Assembly: GCA_031272775.1 (NCBI GenBank)
Contig: JAISTB010000013.1
Coordinates: forward strand, 1-38,182
Source: Fusobacteriaceae bacterium
GTDB taxonomy: Bacteria; Fusobacteriota; Fusobacteriia; Fusobacteriales; Fusobacteriaceae
Direction: 5' to 3'
DNA length: 38,182 nucleotides
Below, in pieces: positions 30,418 to 38,182 of this stretch. Position 1 is the stretch's first letter. Each line of letters starts with the position of its first letter. The notes under the pieces are model-generated. The model worked only from the letters and a program-made list of their open reading frames with translations, did not search any database and had not been told where the DNA came from. The position numbers were made by a program, and so were the translations under genes.

Positions 30418-31392
30418 CTACTTCGTTTCATCCAGAAGATGAGTCTCTTCGAGAGTTTTCGTTACCGCTTCAAAATTATCCTTTAAAAACGCCGCGAATT
30501 CATCGGGCCCCAGATAGCGCACGTTGAGATTCATATTTTTGGCGAATTTGAGAAAATCTTCGTCTTTGATGCCTTTGGCGAAGGCGTCCACAAGGGTCTT
30601 CACGATGGCGGCATCGACGCCTTTGGGAAGCGCCATGCCTCTCCAGGTGTAATAAGTGATGTCATAGCCCTGCTCGATAAATGTCGGTACATTGGGGAAG
30701 GCGTCGGCCCGTTTTTCATCCATAACGCCCAATACCTTGAGATTTCCGGCTTCTACTTGGCTCTTTACTTCGGCCAGGGAAACGGAAACGGCCTGGATAT
30801 GTCCGCCGGCAAGGGCGGTCACGGCGGGAGCGGCCCCTTCAAAGGGAACGTGCTTTACCTGAATGCCCGTGGCGTTGGCCAAAAGTCCCGCGCCGATATG
30901 CCATACGGAGCCGGGGGCGGAATTTCCGATGGAGATCTCGCCGGGGTGCGCCTTGGCGTATTCCACAAATTCCTTCACGCTGTTGTAGGGGGCGTCGGCC
31001 TTGACGGTCAGCGCCGCCGCGTCGGCGTTTACGAGGCAGAGGGGAATGTAGTCGGCGTAAGTAAAATCGATCAGACCTTGCTGGGGCAGCGAATTCAGCT
31101 CAAAGGTCACCATGCCCAGCGTATAGCCGTCGGGTTTCGCGTCTTTGATGGCCGCGTGTCCGATGGCGCCCGCGCCGCCCGTCTTGTTTTCCACGGCCAG
31201 CGTCACCTTGAGTTCTTTTTCAACGGCGGCCGAGAGCGCCCGCAGGATGGCGTCCGTACCGCCTCCGGCAGCCCAGGGACAGATGACTTTGATCGTCTTC
31301 GTCGGATATTTGTCCGCGGCGGCGACCGACAGGGAAAGCAGGGTAGTCAGTGCGAGCAACCCAAAAATGATGTTCCGGAATACCTTTTTCAT
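30418..31392 (-). CDS. tctC: Tripartite tricarboxylate transporter binding protein TctC
   Basis: A 324-residue exported protein of the Bug/TctC family. A signal peptide covers about residues 1-25 (LLALTTLLSLSVAAA). It is followed by YPTKTIKVICPWAAGGGTDA, whose loop wraps the ligand carboxylate, and by VENKTGGAGAIGHAAIKDAK, both hallmark stretches. It feeds TctAB. The ligand is unknown; the locus suggests a sugar acid. The start was chosen at 31392 behind AAAAGGAGG. Confidence 0.92.
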   Translation of the reverse strand: MKKVFRNIIFGLLALTTLLSLSVAAADKYPTKTIKVICPWAAGGGTDAILRALSAAVEKELKVTLAVENKTGGAGAIGHAAIKDAKPDGYTLGMVTFELNSLPQQGLIDFTYADYIPLCLVNADAAALTVKADAPYNSVKEFVEYAKAHPGEISIGNSAPGSVWHIGAGLLANATGIQVKHVPFEGAAPAVTALAGGHIQAVSVSLAEVKSQVEAGNLKVLGVMDEKRADAFPNVPTFIEQGYDITYYTWRGMALPKGVDAAIVKTLVDAFAKGIKDEDFLKFAKNMNLNVRYLGPDEFAAFLKDNFEAVTKTLEETHLLDETK

Positions 31393-31465
31393 AAATCCTC
31401 CTTTTTTCGTGTATTTATCTGAGCGAATAGATCTATCGCCCATATTGTATATTTATTTTCTTTTT

Positions 31466-32347
31466 TCAGACGACAATATTGGCGTCCCAAATGCCGTCCA
31501 CATAGGCCTTCTGCTCATCGGTCAACTGCGAGAAAGGCTTCCGCGCGGGTCCCGCGTCGATCCCCTGCCTCGTGAGGATATACTTTGTGGCGGAGATCAG
31601 CCCAACGTTGACGAGAGCCTCCATGATGTTGTTGGCCTTGCGCTGCAATTCCCTGGCCTCCGTGAGTTTCCCCGCCCGGAAGGCGTCGAAGAGTTTTTGG
31701 TAATGGGGCAGCATAATATTGAAGGTCGTGCCGATTGCGCCCGTGCAGCCGTAAGCCATGCAGGCGATCATGGTCTCGTCAAAGCCGTCCCAGATCTTGA
31801 GCTTCGGGTTGTGGGCCATGATCCGCTCCATTTGATAAACAACTTGATTGGTATGTTTTATGCCCTCTACGGCTTCGCTCTTGAGCAAGGCCGCCCAGTC
31901 TTTGTCCCGGAGGTCGATCTCCCTTTTGGTATTTCCGGGAAAATTATAGATGATGACCGGCATATCCACGGCCCGGGAGATATCGTAAAAGTAGTCGCAG
32001 ATTTCTCTGGTCGTGAAGCCGTAATAAATCGGCGGGATGGCCGCGATATGGTTGTATCCGCATTTTTTGGCGGCTTTGGCGTAGCCGACGGCTTTTTTCG
32101 TCGCGAGGGCCCCCACGTGGGCGATCATGTCGCATTTGCCCACAAAGGCCGAGGCGATCTCATATTCGAGTACCCGTTCCTGAAAGGTCATCAGCAGAAA
32201 CTCGGCGCTGGATCCGCCGATAAAAAAGCCCGCGGTCCCCTCTTTGAGATTCCGCTCCATAAGCTTCAGCAGGGCCTCCGCGTTGATGTTGTCCTCCCGG
32301 TCAAAGGGCGTCACCGACGCCGCGTAAATTCCCAGATAATCGGCCAT
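31466..32347 (-). CDS. DapA/NanA-superfamily aldolase, possible keto-deoxy-sugar-acid aldolase
   Basis: A 293-residue class I aldolase-fold protein. GGSSAEF (44-50) is the pyruvate-carboxylate loop, Y134 in IIYNFPGNT the catalytic Tyr, and K164 in EGIKHTNQV the Schiff-base Lys. IWDGFDETMIACMAYGCTGA resembles N-acetylneuraminate lyase. The YNFP motif also resembles the YagE/YjhH 2-keto-3-deoxy acid aldolases. Since kduI and a KduD-type enzyme are its neighbours and no KDG kinase is in the window, direct cleavage of 2-keto-3-deoxygluconate to pyruvate and glyceraldehyde is attractive. Sialic acid lyase is the main alternative. A good GGAGGGG precedes the start. Confidence 0.8.
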   Translation of the reverse strand: MADYLGIYAASVTPFDREDNINAEALLKLMERNLKEGTAGFFIGGSSAEFLLMTFQERVLEYEIASAFVGKCDMIAHVGALATKKAVGYAKAAKKCGYNHIAAIPPIYYGFTTREICDYFYDISRAVDMPVIIYNFPGNTKREIDLRDKDWAALLKSEAVEGIKHTNQVVYQMERIMAHNPKLKIWDGFDETMIACMAYGCTGAIGTTFNIMLPHYQKLFDAFRAGKLTEARELQRKANNIMEALVNVGLISATKYILTRQGIDAGPARKPFSQLTDEQKAYVDGIWDANIVV

Positions 32348-32355
32348 TTCCCCTC

Positions 32356-33198
32356 CTACCGCAAGTCCGTCGTGAGGATGTTGTCCATGTCGTCAAAGGC
32401 CTGATTTTCTCCGCCCATGGCCCAGATAAACGTATAGTTGGTCGTGCCTGCGCCCGCGTGGATGCTCCAGGAGGGGCTGATGACGGCCTGTTCGTTTTGC
32501 ATGACGATGGTCCGGAGTTCCGTGGGTTCCCCCATAAAATGAAAGACGACGTTGTCTTTGGGCACTTCGAAATACATGTAGATCTCCATGCGCCGCTCGT
32601 GGGTATGGCAGGGCATGGAATTCCAGACGCTGCCGGGCTCGAGGACCGTCATGCCCATGGAGAGCTGGCAGGTGGGGAGCACATCGGGATGGATAAACTG
32701 GTTGATGGTCCTTTTGTTGGCGGATTCCACAGAGCCCAGGTTACGCTTGGCCGCGTCCTTGATCGAGAGAAACGTCGTCTTGAAGGCCGTGTGGGCCGGG
32801 GCGCTGACCATATAAAATTTGGCGGGTTTTTCTGTGTCGTCGCTCGTAAAATGGACGTCCTTTGTGCCCTTTGTGATGTAGAGGCAGTCCTTGTATCCGA
32901 GGGCGAAGGTCTCTCCGTCGGCCGTGATTTTTCCGGCCCCTCCGATATTGAATATCCCGATTTCCCGTCTTTCCAGGAAATAATGGGTCCCGAAATTCTT
33001 CCAGCAGTCTATCCCCTTTTCGAGGGAGACTTTCTCTTTGACCGGCATGCAGCCCACGGTCACCATGCGGTCCACATGGGAATAGACCGCCGTCACTTCG
33101 TCGGCCTTGTAGAGGTCCCCGATCAGGAATTCCCCGCGCAATTCCGCCGTCGTATAGCGTTTGACATCTTTTTGATTTGCCGAATACCGGATATCCAT
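32356..33198 (-). CDS. kduI: 5-keto-4-deoxyuronate isomerase
   Basis: A 280-residue two-domain cupin. The zinc ligands H198 and H200 (CHTHERR), E205 and H247 (SIHAGAG) match E. coli KduI H196, H198, E203 and H245 with a constant offset of two. It converts 5-keto-4-deoxyuronate, formed from unsaturated uronates of pectin or glycosaminoglycans, to 2,5-diketo-3-deoxygluconate, the substrate of KduD. It is the first gene of the minus-strand locus. The start is ATG 33198 behind AGGAGG; an upstream in-frame start at 33318 would overlap the promoter. Confidence 0.95.
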   Translation of the reverse strand: MDIRYSANQKDVKRYTTAELRGEFLIGDLYKADEVTAVYSHVDRMVTVGCMPVKEKVSLEKGIDCWKNFGTHYFLERREIGIFNIGGAGKITADGETFALGYKDCLYITKGTKDVHFTSDDTEKPAKFYMVSAPAHTAFKTTFLSIKDAAKRNLGSVESANKRTINQFIHPDVLPTCQLSMGMTVLEPGSVWNSMPCHTHERRMEIYMYFEVPKDNVVFHFMGEPTELRTIVMQNEQAVISPSWSIHAGAGTTNYTFIWAMGGENQAFDDMDNILTTDLR

Positions 33199-33255
33199 GG
33201 CTTTTTTCCTCCTGAACACGATATTTTCACCTTTTTCGGGCTTTCCCGACAGAAG

Positions 33256-33270
33256 GTATTCACTGTATAC
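33256..33270 (-). promoter_or_regulatory. Near-palindrome in the kduI leader, candidate GntR operator
   Basis: GTATACAGTGAATAC (minus strand) is a 15-bp inverted repeat with one mismatched pair and a single central base. It lies about 13 bases after the predicted start of transcription. GTATAC-centred sites are common for GntR proteins of the FadR/VanR group, and one is encoded in this operon. Confidence 0.4.
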
Positions 33271-33289
33271 AAATTCTCGTTCTGCTATA

Positions 33290-33318
33290 GTATTACCATT
33301 TTTGGAAGATCTTGTCAA
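33290..33318 (-). promoter_or_regulatory. Promoter of the uronate locus
   Basis: On the minus strand, TTGACA (33318-33313) and TAATAC (33295-33290) are 17 bp apart. It heads the run of closely spaced same-strand genes from kduI to the system A dctQ. No equally good promoter was seen in the gaps further down. Confidence 0.65.
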
Positions 33319-33434
33319 GAGATTTCATAAGAATTTTTTCGCCCATTATATCCGAAATCAGCACAAATAGTTCAAATTTACTTCAGTTTTTGGATGTTAT
33401 TCCGGTGTAAATCAAGTGTTCCCGCCATTTCTCA

Positions 33435-33463
33435 TTGACACCGGCGGCGCTTCGTGCTATGAT
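33435..33463 (+). promoter_or_regulatory. Promoter of the heptose-kinase-like gene
   Basis: TTGACA (33435-33440) and TATGAT (33458-33463) with 17-bp spacing. Transcription would begin near 33470, 37 bases before the start codon. Confidence 0.7.
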
Positions 33464-33506
33464 AGGGGGTGAAAAAGATTACAGATCGTTCAGGGCGGGA
33501 GGGCTT

Positions 33507-34508
33507 ATGACAGCGCGTCAAAGACTGGCGGAAATCGTCCGGTCGGAGTTTCCAAAAAAAACCATACTCGTTTTGGGAGATATCATGGTGGATAAATACA
33601 CCCGGGGCAAAGTCAGCCGGATTTCCCCCGAAGCGCCGATCCAGATCCTCGAGTTTGAGGAATCGAAGCTGACGGCGGGGGGCGCCTCCAACGTCACGGC
33701 AAACCTTGTGGCCCTCGGGGCCCGGGTCGAGCTGGCGGGGACGGCCGCCGAAGACGAATACGGCCTCTGGCTGCGTTCCGCCATGCAAAGGGCGGGCGTG
33801 GGGACCGAGTGCATTCTCGCCGAGGCGGGCAGGCCCACGACGCTCAAGGAGCGCTTCGCCACCAAAAGCCAGCAGCTGCTTCGGGTGGACAGGGAGAAAA
33901 GCGGGGACATCACGGCCGAAACCCAAAAGGCCGTTCTCGATTGGCTCAAAGAGCGTATCGGCCGCATCGACGCCGTTCTTTTGTCCGACTACCGCAAGGG
34001 CGTCCTTTCGTCTCCTGAGTTTGTGAAACGCATCATCGCCCTCTGCAAAAGCCATGGGGTCATCGTCGCCATAGATTCCAAGAGTCCCTCCATTTCGGCC
34101 TTCGCGGGAGCGACTTTCGTTAAGCCCAACAACCTTGAGCTGGAGCAGGCCGTCAACATCAGGATCACGGACGACGAAAGCCTCGACCGGGCGGGAAATC
34201 TCTATCTCAAGACCTGCGGGGCGCGGTATCTGATCGTGACCCGGGGCGCCCGGGGGATTTCCGTCTTCAGTCCCGACAAAGCCCGTCAGGATTTTTCCTC
34301 CAAGGCCCTTCAGGTCTATGACGTGACCGGAGCGGGGGATACGGTCATCAGCACGATCACCCTGGGCATCGTCTCGGGCCTTTCCATAGAGGAAGCCACG
34401 GTCTTGGGCAATCTCGCCGCAAGCGTCGTCGTCAGCAAGATCGGGACTGCCGTTGCGAGCCTTGACGAACTGGTCGCGCGGATCGGGGAAAGTCTTGAAA
34501 ATTCGTAA
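33507..34508 (+). CDS. D-glycero-beta-D-manno-heptose-7-phosphate kinase-like, HldE1/RfaE1 domain
   Basis: A 333-residue PfkB-family sugar kinase. The N-terminus has the RfaE signature VLGDIMVDKYTRGKVSRISP (22-41) then EAPIQIL, the central AGGASNVTANLVALG (57-71), and the C-terminus the ATP-site DVTGAGDT with catalytic Asp278. It would phosphorylate heptose-7-phosphate at C1 for LPS inner-core heptose. The cytidylyltransferase domain of fused HldE is absent, so it is the stand-alone kinase type. This supports an LPS-bearing cell. Cytoplasmic. It lies between two transport loci and has its own promoter. GGGAGGG is close before ATG 33507. Confidence 0.85.
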   Translation: MTARQRLAEIVRSEFPKKTILVLGDIMVDKYTRGKVSRISPEAPIQILEFEESKLTAGGASNVTANLVALGARVELAGTAAEDEYGLWLRSAMQRAGVGTECILAEAGRPTTLKERFATKSQQLLRVDREKSGDITAETQKAVLDWLKERIGRIDAVLLSDYRKGVLSSPEFVKRIIALCKSHGVIVAIDSKSPSISAFAGATFVKPNNLELEQAVNIRITDDESLDRAGNLYLKTCGARYLIVTRGARGISVFSPDKARQDFSSKALQVYDVTGAGDTVISTITLGIVSGLSIEEATVLGNLAASVVVSKIGTAVASLDELVARIGESLENS

Positions 34509-34517
34509 TAATTTTTG

Positions 34518-34546
34518 TTGACAGGACCCGCTAAACTTGCTACAAT
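34518..34546 (+). promoter_or_regulatory. Promoter of the TAXI-TRAP operon
   Basis: TTGACA (34518-34523) and TACAAT (34541-34546) are 17 bp apart. Transcription would begin near 34553, inside the first copy of the 15-bp tandem repeat. Confidence 0.75.
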
Positions 34547-34550
34547 CTTT

Positions 34551-34595
34551 TTAATATTTTGCTTTTTAATATTTTGCTTTTTCATATTTTGCTTT
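34551..34595 (+). repeat. Three tandem 15-bp repeats in the TAXI-TRAP leader
   Basis: The unit TTAATATTTTGCTTT occurs at 34551-34565 and 34566-34580, and a third copy with one change (C for A at its third base) at 34581-34595. The array starts five bases after the -10 box, so it covers the predicted transcription start and the first 40 bases of the leader. It is very A+T-rich compared with its surroundings. Confidence 0.9.
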
Positions 34596-34674
34596 CGCGT
34601 AAATGACGCTTTGATTATTGCGCTTCACAATTTCCGATACCAATTTATCCCACGAAACAGAAAGGAACGGTCCG

Positions 34675-35151
34675 ATGAGGGGAAGAAAAAAAGCGATGTG
34701 GCTTTGTCTTGCGGCAATCACCGTGATAAGCGCGATTTTTCCGCTCGTGAAGCGTCCCGCTCGGGTTCTCGTGATGGAAGACAGAGACACCGGAAGAAAA
34801 TGGGAATACAAACTTCCCGGCAACGCCTTTTCTCTGGGGTATGTGCATTCAGTCATGAAAACCACCGCCGAGGAATATTTCAAGGCGGGGAAAGACGGCA
34901 GGATCGTGCTTACGGAAACCGTATACCAATCTTATGGCGTCGGACTTCCTTTCTTGCCCGAAGAGGGGGAACTGACCGTCAGGGACGGTCTCTTCATCCT
35001 GAAGATGCACCGGGAATTTCCGGAGATCTCCATGGTGATCTCGCCTCTGGCCAGGCATTATCTGAGGATCGGAGGGACGAAGCTCAACCTGAGTGAGATT
35101 TTGGGCGACAAATCGGCCAAAATCAAGCTTTCGATCAAAAGAAATTCATAA
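34675..35151 (+). CDS. DUF1850 protein of a TAXI-TRAP transporter
   Basis: A 158-residue protein with one N-terminal signal or membrane helix (about residues 8-24) and a DUF1850 domain: RVLVMEDRDTGRKWEYKLP, FSLGYVHSVMKTTAEEYFKA and TETVYQSYGVGLPF. DUF1850 genes are found beside TAXI-type TRAP permeases; the domain is extracytoplasmic and of unknown role. The permease follows after 17 bases. The start was chosen at 34675, behind AAAGGAA. Confidence 0.85.
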   Translation: MRGRKKAMWLCLAAITVISAIFPLVKRPARVLVMEDRDTGRKWEYKLPGNAFSLGYVHSVMKTTAEEYFKAGKDGRIVLTETVYQSYGVGLPFLPEEGELTVRDGLFILKMHREFPEISMVISPLARHYLRIGGTKLNLSEILGDKSAKIKLSIKRNS

Positions 35152-35168
35152 TACGATGAGGTGTAAGC

Positions 35169-37154
35169 ATGACAGAAGAACTGAGCAAAAAAGTTGAACA
35201 GACCGCGGCGGAAGCGGCGGTTAACGTAGATGAGATTCTCGCGAAATATGACAAAGGCTCCACGTTCCGGGTGCTTTCCGGCATACAGGCCAAGGCGGTC
35301 TCTCTGTTGCTATTTTGTTTTACGGTATTTCAATTGTATTATTCCTTCAAACCCATAGACGCCCAGGTCGCCCGCTGTATCCATCTGGCCTTCGGCCTTT
35401 CGGCGGTATTTATTCTCTATCCCTTTTCGACGAAAATGGACAAGCATCGCCTGAACGTCTTTGACTGCCTGCTTGGCGTCATTGCGGCCGCCGTCTGTCT
35501 CTACGAAGTCGTATTCTACAAAGACATCGTGACCAGAGCCGGCCTCGCCAATACGACCGACATGATCATCGGAACCATCGCGGTGATCCTGGTCCTCGAG
35601 GCGGCCAGACGCGTGATCGGGCTGCCCATGGTGGTCGTCTCCCTGCTCTTTATCGTTTACGCCCTGTACGGCCGGCGGATTCCCGGGCTTTTGAGCCACC
35701 GGGGGGTCTCGGTCAACGCCATGATCCAGCACCTCTTCTACACGACCGAGGGAATTCTGGGGCTGCCCATCGGCGTATCCTCGACATTTATCTTTCTCTT
35801 CATCCTCTTCGGCGCTTATCTCGAAAAAACCGGCATGGGCGAATTCTTCATCGACCTTGCCAACTCCATATCCGGCAGTTCCCCCGGCGGTCCCGCCAAA
35901 GTCGCGGTCATTTCCTCGGCCTGTATGGGAACGCTTTCGGGTTCTTCCGTGGCAAATGTGGTGGGAACCGGCAGTTTCACGATTCCCATGATGAAAAAAC
36001 TGGGTTACCAGCCTGAATTCGCGGGCGCAGTGGAAGCCACGGCCTCCACGGGCGGGCAGTTGATGCCGCCGATCATGGGCGCGGCCGCCTTCCTTCTGGC
36101 CGAGATTACCGGCAATCCCTATTCCAAGGTCGTCATCGCCGCCATCATTCCCGCGGCCCTCTATTATCTGGGCGTATTCGCGGGCGTCCATTACGAAGCC
36201 AAACGATTGGGCCTCATGGGCCTTCCCAAAAGTGAGATCCCGAGACTCAGAGATGTGCTGAGGACCCGGGGACAGCTGATCATTCCCATTTTCGTCGTCC
36301 TCTACCTCCTGACCAAGGGCTACAGCCCCATCCGGGCGGCCCTGGGCGCCATCGTCTCGACGATCCTCTGCGCGGCCATCCGGAAAGAAACGCGGCTCAC
36401 GCCGAAAGATCTCATCGACGGCATGATCGCCGGGGCCAAGGGGTCCCTGACCGTGGTCGCCGCCTGCGCCTGCGCGGGAATCATCACCGGCATCGTCACC
36501 AAGACCGGGCTCGGCCTCAAGGTGGGCTCCGTCCTCGTGGGGATCGCCAACGGCAATCTTTTGCTCACGCTTTTCTTTACGATGATTACGTCGCTGATTT
36601 TGGGAATCGGCGTTCCCACGACGGCCAACTATGTCATTACCTCGACGATCGCGGCGCCGGCCATCCTTATGCTGAAAGACGCCAACGGCGCGCAGCTGGT
36701 GCCCGTCATGGCCGCTCATCTCTTCGTGTTCTATTTCGGGATTATCGCCGACGTTACGCCCCCGGTGGCCCTCGCTGCCGTGGCGGCCTCGGGCGTCGCC
36801 AAATCCGAACCCATGAAAACTGGATTGCAGGCCACGAGACTTGCCATCGCGGCCTTCCTCGTGCCCTATATCTTTGTGATGGAGCCCCAGCTCGTCATGA
36901 TCAATCCCGATGGATGGGTCATCCTCAAGATCCTCACGGCCTTTATCGGCGTTGTCTGCGTCGCCGTCGGGCTCACCGGATACTTCAAAGCCCCGATGAA
37001 TCCCGTGGAACGGATCTTCATTATCGGCGCGGGACTGCTCTCGGTACATCCGGGGTATACGACCGACGCCATCGGGCTTGCGATCATCGTCGCGATCTTC
37101 CTCCTGCAAATGAAAAAAGCCCGGGATATCCGGGCCAAAACCCTTGTCCGTTAG
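35169..37154 (+). CDS. TRAP transporter fused permease, TAXI type (4TM/12TM)
   Basis: A 661-residue membrane protein in which the small (4-helix, about residues 40-190) and large permease parts are fused, as usual for TAXI systems. Hallmarks are GVSSTFIFLFILFGAYLEKT, SACMGTLSGSSVANVVGTGS, and VEATASTGGQLMPPIMGAAA (about 288-307). The C-terminal extension adds further helices. It imports an organic acid or amino acid supplied by the TAXI binding protein encoded next. The ligand is unknown; glutamate and related dicarboxylates are known for some members. Confidence 0.93.
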   Translation: MTEELSKKVEQTAAEAAVNVDEILAKYDKGSTFRVLSGIQAKAVSLLLFCFTVFQLYYSFKPIDAQVARCIHLAFGLSAVFILYPFSTKMDKHRLNVFDCLLGVIAAAVCLYEVVFYKDIVTRAGLANTTDMIIGTIAVILVLEAARRVIGLPMVVVSLLFIVYALYGRRIPGLLSHRGVSVNAMIQHLFYTTEGILGLPIGVSSTFIFLFILFGAYLEKTGMGEFFIDLANSISGSSPGGPAKVAVISSACMGTLSGSSVANVVGTGSFTIPMMKKLGYQPEFAGAVEATASTGGQLMPPIMGAAAFLLAEITGNPYSKVVIAAIIPAALYYLGVFAGVHYEAKRLGLMGLPKSEIPRLRDVLRTRGQLIIPIFVVLYLLTKGYSPIRAALGAIVSTILCAAIRKETRLTPKDLIDGMIAGAKGSLTVVAACACAGIITGIVTKTGLGLKVGSVLVGIANGNLLLTLFFTMITSLILGIGVPTTANYVITSTIAAPAILMLKDANGAQLVPVMAAHLFVFYFGIIADVTPPVALAAVAASGVAKSEPMKTGLQATRLAIAAFLVPYIFVMEPQLVMINPDGWVILKILTAFIGVVCVAVGLTGYFKAPMNPVERIFIIGAGLLSVHPGYTTDAIGLAIIVAIFLLQMKKARDIRAKTLVR

Positions 37155-37200
37155 TGTTACACCGGGAATATAATCAAATTTTAATCATGGAGGTATCTGT

Positions 37201-38133
37201 ATGAAAAAACTTGTTTCTCTGCTCGCTGTACTGGTTACAACCGCGCTGCTTGCCGATACGACGTACATCAACATCGGAACCGGCGGGACCGCGGGGACCT
37301 ATTATCCGCTCGGGGGCGCTTTCGCCGAAATCTGGAATTCCAAATTGAAGGATGTCAACGCCACCGCCGAATCCACCGGCGCTTCCGTGGCCAATGTCAA
37401 CATGCTGCAGAAAGGGGACATCGACGTGGCCCTGATTCAGAACGACATTGCCTACTATGCCGAAAACGGCGTGGAACTCTTCAAAGAAAAACAGACAGCC
37501 GTGAAAGGGCTCGCGATCCTGTATCCCGAACCGATTCAGTGTATCACCCTTGATCCCAACGTGAAATCCGTCGCCGACCTCAAAGGGAAAAGCGTGGCGG
37601 TAGGCGCCATCGGATCCGGTACGGCCGTAAACGCCACCCAGATCATGGAAGCCGCCGGTCTCAAAGAAGGGGACGTCAAAGTACTGTATCTCTCCTTCGC
37701 CGAAGCCGTAAACGCCATGCGTGACGGACAGGCCGACGCCGCGTTCCAGGTTGCCGGTATTCCCACGGCGGCCATCGTCGATCTCGCGACCCAGAAGCCC
37801 GTAAGACTCGTTGAAATCGGCGCCGACACGCTGAAGAAACTCAACGAGAAATACTCCTATTACACGGCCCTGACGATCCCCGGCGGGAGCTACAGCACCG
37901 TGAAAGACGACGTCAAGACCGTTACCGTGCAGTCCATGCTCGTTGTAAGCGCCAAATTCTCCGAAGATCTCGTCTACAACATGCTGAAGGCTCTGTACGA
38001 GAACCAGGACAGAATCGCGGCCGCTCACAAAATGGGCGCTCTGATCAAACCCGAATCCGCTCTGACCGGTATGAGTATCGAGCTCCATCCCGGCGCCGTG
38101 AAGTATTACAAGGAAAAGGGACTTTTGAAGTAA
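37201..38133 (+). CDS. TAXI-family TRAP substrate-binding protein
   Basis: A 310-residue exported protein. A signal peptide covers about residues 1-18 (MKKLVSLLAVLVTTALLA). It is followed by INIGTGGTAGTYYPLGGAFA and TESTGASVANVNMLQKGDID-like sequence, the TAXI family core, and later VGAIGSGTAVNATQIMEAAG. It binds the substrate in the periplasm for the fused permease upstream. A possible extra promoter (TTGTCC, 19 bp, TATAAT at 37169-37174) could raise its level above the permease. GGAGG precedes ATG 37201. Confidence 0.93.
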   Translation: MKKLVSLLAVLVTTALLADTTYINIGTGGTAGTYYPLGGAFAEIWNSKLKDVNATAESTGASVANVNMLQKGDIDVALIQNDIAYYAENGVELFKEKQTAVKGLAILYPEPIQCITLDPNVKSVADLKGKSVAVGAIGSGTAVNATQIMEAAGLKEGDVKVLYLSFAEAVNAMRDGQADAAFQVAGIPTAAIVDLATQKPVRLVEIGADTLKKLNEKYSYYTALTIPGGSYSTVKDDVKTVTVQSMLVVSAKFSEDLVYNMLKALYENQDRIAAAHKMGALIKPESALTGMSIELHPGAVKYYKEKGLLK

Positions 38134-38151
38134 AATCTGTAAAAGCAAATC

Positions 38152-38182
38152 AAAAACCCGTGCGGTTTCGCGCGGGTTTTTT
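38152..38182 (+). terminator. Intrinsic terminator of the TAXI-TRAP operon
   Basis: ACCCGTGCG (38156-38164), loop GTTT and CGCGCGGGT (38169-38177) form a 9-bp stem with one G-T pair. Four A precede it and it ends in a T run at the window edge. It resembles the larA terminator. Confidence 0.85.

Overview
The window reads as chromosomal DNA of a strict anaerobe with an outer membrane and a fermentative, transporter-rich lifestyle. It carries an outer-membrane beta-barrel protein with a C-terminal Phe, a heptose-kinase-type LPS gene, electron-transferring flavoproteins coupled to lactate and acyl-CoA oxidation, Feo iron uptake, and four binding-protein-dependent secondary transporters (two TRAP, one TTT, one TAXI-TRAP). 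The porin N-terminus and overall gene content resemble Fusobacteriota, but most of the window looks much richer in G+C than cultured Fusobacterium. That placement is an inference from reading alone. No rRNA, tRNA, IS element or origin was recognised.

Region 1 (1-3345) is an AT-richer accessory island. It holds an AbrB-type antitoxin/RelE-ParE toxin pair, a cupin flanked by two gene remnants, and a three-repeat fragment of a type I-E CRISPR array whose two end repeats are both incomplete. A wHTH-Fic protein follows, whose Fic motif has Gln in place of the catalytic His and whose promoter is followed by a nested, dyad-symmetric set of four 7-bp boxes. A solitary CRISPR repeat lies after it. No cas gene is present.

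Region 2 (3346-12550) is a lactate module: lactate permease, FAD-linked lactate dehydrogenase, acyl-CoA dehydrogenase, EtfB, EtfA, then (own promoter) an Fe-type alcohol/glycerol dehydrogenase and a LarA-family nickel racemase. Except for the acyl-CoA dehydrogenase and the alcohol dehydrogenase it matches the Acetobacterium woodii lct set (confurcating LDH-Etf). Lactate of either stereoisomer could be imported, racemised, oxidised through Etf, and the same Etf could serve a butyryl-CoA-type dehydrogenase.

Region 3 (12562-15915) has, on the minus strand, a Crp/Fnr regulator overlapping an M20 amidohydrolase, then a DUF6941-like protein. Divergent from these is a 4Fe-4S protein whose promoter has a perfect palindrome centred at about -41.5, as expected for class II activation by a Crp/Fnr protein.

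Region 4 (15950-20013) has a consensus promoter driving an outer-membrane protein followed at once by feoA-feoA-feoB and a FeoB-associated Cys-rich peptide: an iron-uptake operon that appears to include its own porin.

Region 5 (20124-33318): a plus-strand GntR regulator faces a long minus-strand uronate locus. In transcription order this is kduI, DapA-family aldolase, tctCBA, GntR regulator, gluconate-5-dehydrogenase/KduD-type SDR, TRAP transporter B (P-Q-M), TRAP transporter A (P-M-Q). It looks built to import and degrade hexuronates or their unsaturated derivatives to 2-keto-3-deoxygluconate and pyruvate.

Region 6 (33435-38182) has a heptose-7-phosphate kinase-like gene, then a separately promoted TAXI-TRAP operon (DUF1850, fused permease, binding protein) whose leader has three 15-bp tandem repeats, ending in a strong terminator at the window edge.
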